From Dehalococcoidia bacterium (lineage in GTDB: Bacteria; Chloroflexota; Dehalococcoidia; Lucifugimonadales; Lucifugimonadaceae), in the NCBI GenBank assembly GCA_012270805.1, contig JAAXHR010000007.1, positions 1 through 7,461 on the forward strand: a DNA stretch of 7,461 nt. The letters are read 5' to 3'. Under the pieces are notes generated by a model that was not told the DNA's origin, searched no databases, and worked only from the letters and a program-made list of their open reading frames with translations. The translations under genes were made by a program, and so were the position numbers. Shown here one piece after another: positions 5,705 through 7,461 of this stretch. The first letter of the stretch is position 1, and the number at the start of each line of letters is the position of its first letter.

Positions 5705-5881
5705 TTAGCGGCTGCCGAAGAAGCGTTTCAGCCAACTGATGAAGCGTTCAATCGGGTTGCCGCCACCAAAATACGCAGATCTAAGCGACCGCGGGTTTTT
5801 GCCGTTTTTACGATCCTCGATGCACTCCACACATGTGCAGTAGGGCGGATGTTCGTCGCGTGCGTAGTTCCAACGGTCCAT
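5705..5881 (-). CDS. Cys-rich 58-residue mini-protein with H-x3-C-x-C-x2-C motif
   Basis: An ATG at 5881-5879 opens a 58-residue frame ending with TAA at 5707-5705. The N-terminus reads MDRWNYARDEHPPYCTCVEC, giving His11, Cys15, Cys17 and Cys20, an arrangement suited to binding zinc or another metal. A basic linker (EDRKNGKNPRSLR) follows, then a Gly turn and a basic amphipathic helix (PIERFISWLKRFFGSR) that could contact nucleic acid or a membrane. The gene lies 33 bases downstream of the crotonase stop on the same strand, so it probably shares that transcript. A GGAGA (5899-5895) lies 13 bases before the ATG, a rather long spacing. I recognise no named family. It fills the only otherwise gene-free part of this segment, and the compositional contrast (Cys-rich start, Arg/Lys-rich end) argues against a random frame. 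Confidence 0.55.
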   Translation of the reverse strand: MDRWNYARDEHPPYCTCVECIEDRKNGKNPRSLRSAYFGGGNPIERFISWLKRFFGSR

Positions 5882-5914
5882 TAGTAAGGATGAATCTCCG
5901 GGATACCTCTGTGG

Positions 5915-6832
5915 CTACCAGTCTATCTGTCGCTTAAGCTCGTCCAATCTGGCGCGTTCATCATCGGTGAGGTTTTCGTAAAAGCCCTCGAGTCCGGCAT
6001 ATTCTCCGGTGTAATCGGGATCGCGGCGTTCGAGGAACGATGTCCGTCCCTCTTGCGCGTCCTGTGTCGTTTGCAAGAGAAGGAAGTTCATCATCGCTTG
6101 CACGTTCCACGCCTGCTCAATCGGGAGTTCTGAAAAGCGATGGATGAACTCCTTCATCTTGATCGTGGCGAGGGGTGGCATCTCGACAATGCGTTTTGCG
6201 AGTTCCAACGCGCGTGGCATGAGTTGTTCGGCGGAAACCGCTTCGTTGACCAGACCGATCCTGACCGCTTCCTCGGCATCGATGGTTTCGTCGGCGAGCA
6301 GCATCTTCATCGCATCGACGTATCGAAGCTGTTTCATCAGCATCGTAGCGCCGGGCCCAGCGCCGATCCAGCCGCGAGAGATGAGGCCGAATCGGAAGTT
6401 GGCGTTGCCGATCGCCGCTATACGGATATCGGTTGAAGCGAGTAGCAGGTAAAGTCCAGCGCCAACCGCCCATCCGTTCACAGCAGCGATCACTGGCTTG
6501 TGAATACGAGGAAAATGGTCGGCCATACCCCCATCGATGCCCGTTTGGAAGCCGTTTATGTAGCCAGACGGCGGCCTGAAGATGCGTTCGAGGGCTAGAA
6601 ATGCGTGTTCTTCGGGTGTGACATCGTCGCGGATGGAGAGGTCGTGTCCGCCGCAGAAGTGCTTATCGCCCTCGCCCGTAACGATGATGGCACGGACGTT
6701 ACGATCATCCCAAGCATTTCTCCAAGCGTCGCCTAGATCGAGCGCGTGTTGCTTGTCTAAGCTGTTGGCTCGTCGCGCGTTGGCGATTGTGATAACGGCT
6801 ATGTGACCGTCAGTGTCGTACTGGATGCTCAT
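5915..6832 (-). CDS. Crotonase-fold enoyl-CoA hydratase/isomerase family protein
   Basis: A 305-residue protein, longer than the usual 255-270 because of an extended loop at about 80-108 and a charged C-terminal tail from about residue 262. The crotonase fold is clear: ITIANARRANSL at the N-terminus, oxyanion-hole segment HFCGGHDL (58-65), KPVIAAVNGWAVGAGLYLLLASTDIRIA (112-139), and the helix with MLLADETIDAEEAVRIGLVNEAV. Members act on acyl-CoA thioesters as hydratases, isomerases, hydrolases or decarboxylases. By eye alignment, the two catalytic glutamates of classical hydratase correspond to Tyr128 and Ser152, so simple enoyl-CoA hydration is doubtful. No SD precedes ATG 6832 (the upstream minus-strand sequence is CCTCTCGCG), so translation may be leaderless or weakly initiated. 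The Cys-rich mini-gene follows 33 bases downstream. Divergent from the YifB/ComM gene. Confidence 0.88.
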   Translation of the reverse strand: MSIQYDTDGHIAVITIANARRANSLDKQHALDLGDAWRNAWDDRNVRAIIVTGEGDKHFCGGHDLSIRDDVTPEEHAFLALERIFRPPSGYINGFQTGIDGGMADHFPRIHKPVIAAVNGWAVGAGLYLLLASTDIRIAAIGNANFRFGLISRGWIGAGPGATMLMKQLRYVDAMKMLLADETIDAEEAVRIGLVNEAVSAEQLMPRALELAKRIVEMPPLATIKMKEFIHRFSELPIEQAWNVQAMMNFLLLQTTQDAQEGRTSFLERRDPDYTGEYAGLEGFYENLTDDERARLDELKRQIDW

Positions 6833-6875
6833 CGCGAGAGGATATTGACCGTTTTGAAACCTTCGCCATATTTGC

Positions 6876-6903
6876 TATACATGTGCTAGGACATATGTAT
6901 AAT
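6876..6903 (+). promoter_or_regulatory. Candidate promoter of the YifB/ComM gene
   Basis: A perfect -10 TATAAT at 6898-6903 is preceded, 16 bases away, by TATACA at 6876-6881 (four of six to TTGACA). Transcription would start near 6910, leaving about 50 bases of leader before ATG 6959. Both hexamers coincide with half-sites of the palindrome at 6876-6901, so a protein bound there would block RNA polymerase. Confidence 0.45.
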
Positions 6904-6908
6904 ATACA
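6876..6908. promoter_or_regulatory. Palindromic operator-like cluster with three TATACA half-sites
   Basis: TATACATGTG (6876-6885) and CATATGTATA (6892-6901) form an inverted repeat with nine of ten positions paired around a six-base spacer (CTAGGA). A second, perfect repeat follows, TGTATA-A-TATACA (6896-6908), sharing the middle half-site. The sequence TATACA thus occurs three times: forward at 6876, reverse at 6896-6901, and forward at 6903. The cluster lies in the divergent region between the crotonase and YifB/ComM genes and covers the latter's likely -10. It is best read as a binding site for a dimeric regulator, unidentified; AT-richness lowers confidence somewhat. Confidence 0.5.
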
Positions 6909-6958
6909 GCCGCGTGGCGATTGGACTACGGGTAACTATAAAAGAGGGAATTCGCAAA

Positions 6959-7461
6959 ATGCTTGCAAAGACGAACACCTGCGCCGTCAGTGGAGTGGAC
7001 GGTCAACTGGTTGAGGTTGAGGTCGACATCTCCCCAGGGCTTCCCCGCTTCAACATCGTGGGGCTACCCGATTCTTCGGTGCAGGAGTCGCGCGAACGCG
7101 TTCGCGCGGCGATCCGGAACTCTGGCGCGGAGTTCCCTATGCGGCGCATCACCGTATCGCTGGCACCCGCCGACATCAAGAAGACCGGGCCGTCTTACGA
7201 CCTGCCGATAGCCATCGGAATACTGGTATGCAGCGGACAGGTCCCTGACGCAGTGGCGAGTTCGCTGTTCCTCGGCGAATTGTCGCTAGACGGAAAGCTC
7301 CGTTCAACGCATGGCATGTTACCGATGCTTCAGGCCGGCAAGGATCGGGGATACGACACTGCGTTCGTCCCAAACGTCAACGCTAGAGAGGCATCTCTAG
7401 TGCCCGGTATCGAGATCCGACCAGCGGAGACGCTCAAGCAGCTGGTGTCCTACTTGCGAGA
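6959..7461 (+). CDS. comM: YifB/ComM family Mg-chelatase-like AAA ATPase, N-terminal third (3' partial)
   Basis: ATG 6959 follows AGAGGGA (6943-6949, nine-base gap) and opens a frame that continues past the window end; 167 residues of a family usually near 500 are visible. The N-terminal ChlI-type domain is plain: a first strand with KTNTCAVSGVDGQLVEVEVDI, then GLPRFNIVGLPDSSVQESRE (27-46), VRAAIRNSGAEFP, VSLAPADIKKTGPSYDLPIA (66-85), and the FLGELSLDGKLR motif (104-115). The AAA module with Walker A and B and the C-terminal Mg-chelatase domain would lie downstream, outside the window. ComM in naturally transformable bacteria is a hexameric helicase that promotes branch migration during integration of incoming DNA; in many other bacteria the family is conserved without a proven role. 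A true magnesium chelatase subunit for chlorophyll synthesis is unlikely because this N-terminal domain is specific to the YifB/ComM branch. Confidence 0.9.
   Translation, partial: MLAKTNTCAVSGVDGQLVEVEVDISPGLPRFNIVGLPDSSVQESRERVRAAIRNSGAEFPMRRITVSLAPADIKKTGPSYDLPIAIGILVCSGQVPDAVASSLFLGELSLDGKLRSTHGMLPMLQAGKDRGYDTAFVPNVNAREASLVPGIEIRPAETLKQLVSYLR

Overview
The window reads as an ordinary bacterial chromosome segment: closely packed genes, Shine-Dalgarno (SD) led starts, and a GC content that looks like the mid-50s percent by eye. No rRNA, tRNA, CRISPR array, transposase or phage gene is visible. Three consecutive plus-strand genes start at TTG behind well-formed SD sequences. The gene mix (sugar-acid dehydratase, tartrate-type dehydrogenase, crotonase, YifB/ComM, and a tiny protein with a His-Pro-Pro-Tyr-Cys-x-Cys motif) suggests an environmental heterotroph. 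A marine or soil Chloroflexota lineage (Dehalococcoidia/SAR202-like) is my best guess, but it is an inference from impression and was not tested by a search.

Layout. 1-2967 (+) carries three oxidoreductases in one direction: a 3-hydroxyisobutyrate/tartronate-semialdehyde-type dehydrogenase cut by the window start, a tartrate/D-malate/isopropylmalate-type decarboxylating dehydrogenase, and an aldo/keto reductase of the L-fucose / D-threo-aldose 1-dehydrogenase type. After a 113-bp gap with a possible promoter and two short inverted repeats comes a compact, slightly AT-richer pair of small genes, DUF2442 and DUF4160, overlapping by 8 bp (3081-3675). Facing them is an IlvD/Edd-family sugar-acid dehydratase (3692-5434, -). 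A two-helix membrane mini-protein (5498-5689, +) is divergent from the dehydratase. It converges on a minus-strand unit made of a crotonase-family gene (5915-6832) followed by a 58-residue Cys-rich mini-protein (5705-5881). An AT-rich divergent region (6833-6958) with a striking palindrome separates that unit from the N-terminal third of a YifB/ComM Mg-chelatase-like gene (6959-7461, +), which runs off the end.

How the genes may work together. An aldose 1-dehydrogenase, a sugar-acid dehydratase of the arabinonate type, a tartrate-type dehydrogenase and a hydroxyacid dehydrogenase are the kinds of enzyme used in non-phosphorylative oxidation of sugars and sugar acids toward 2-keto-3-deoxy acids, pyruvate or glycerate. 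The lactonase and the keto-deoxy-acid aldolase such a route would need are not in the window, so the pathway is a hypothesis. The DUF2442-DUF4160 pair sits inside this metabolic block but has no evident metabolic role; it looks like an inserted two-gene module, possibly of toxin-antitoxin type. There is no gene-free stretch longer than 300 bases.
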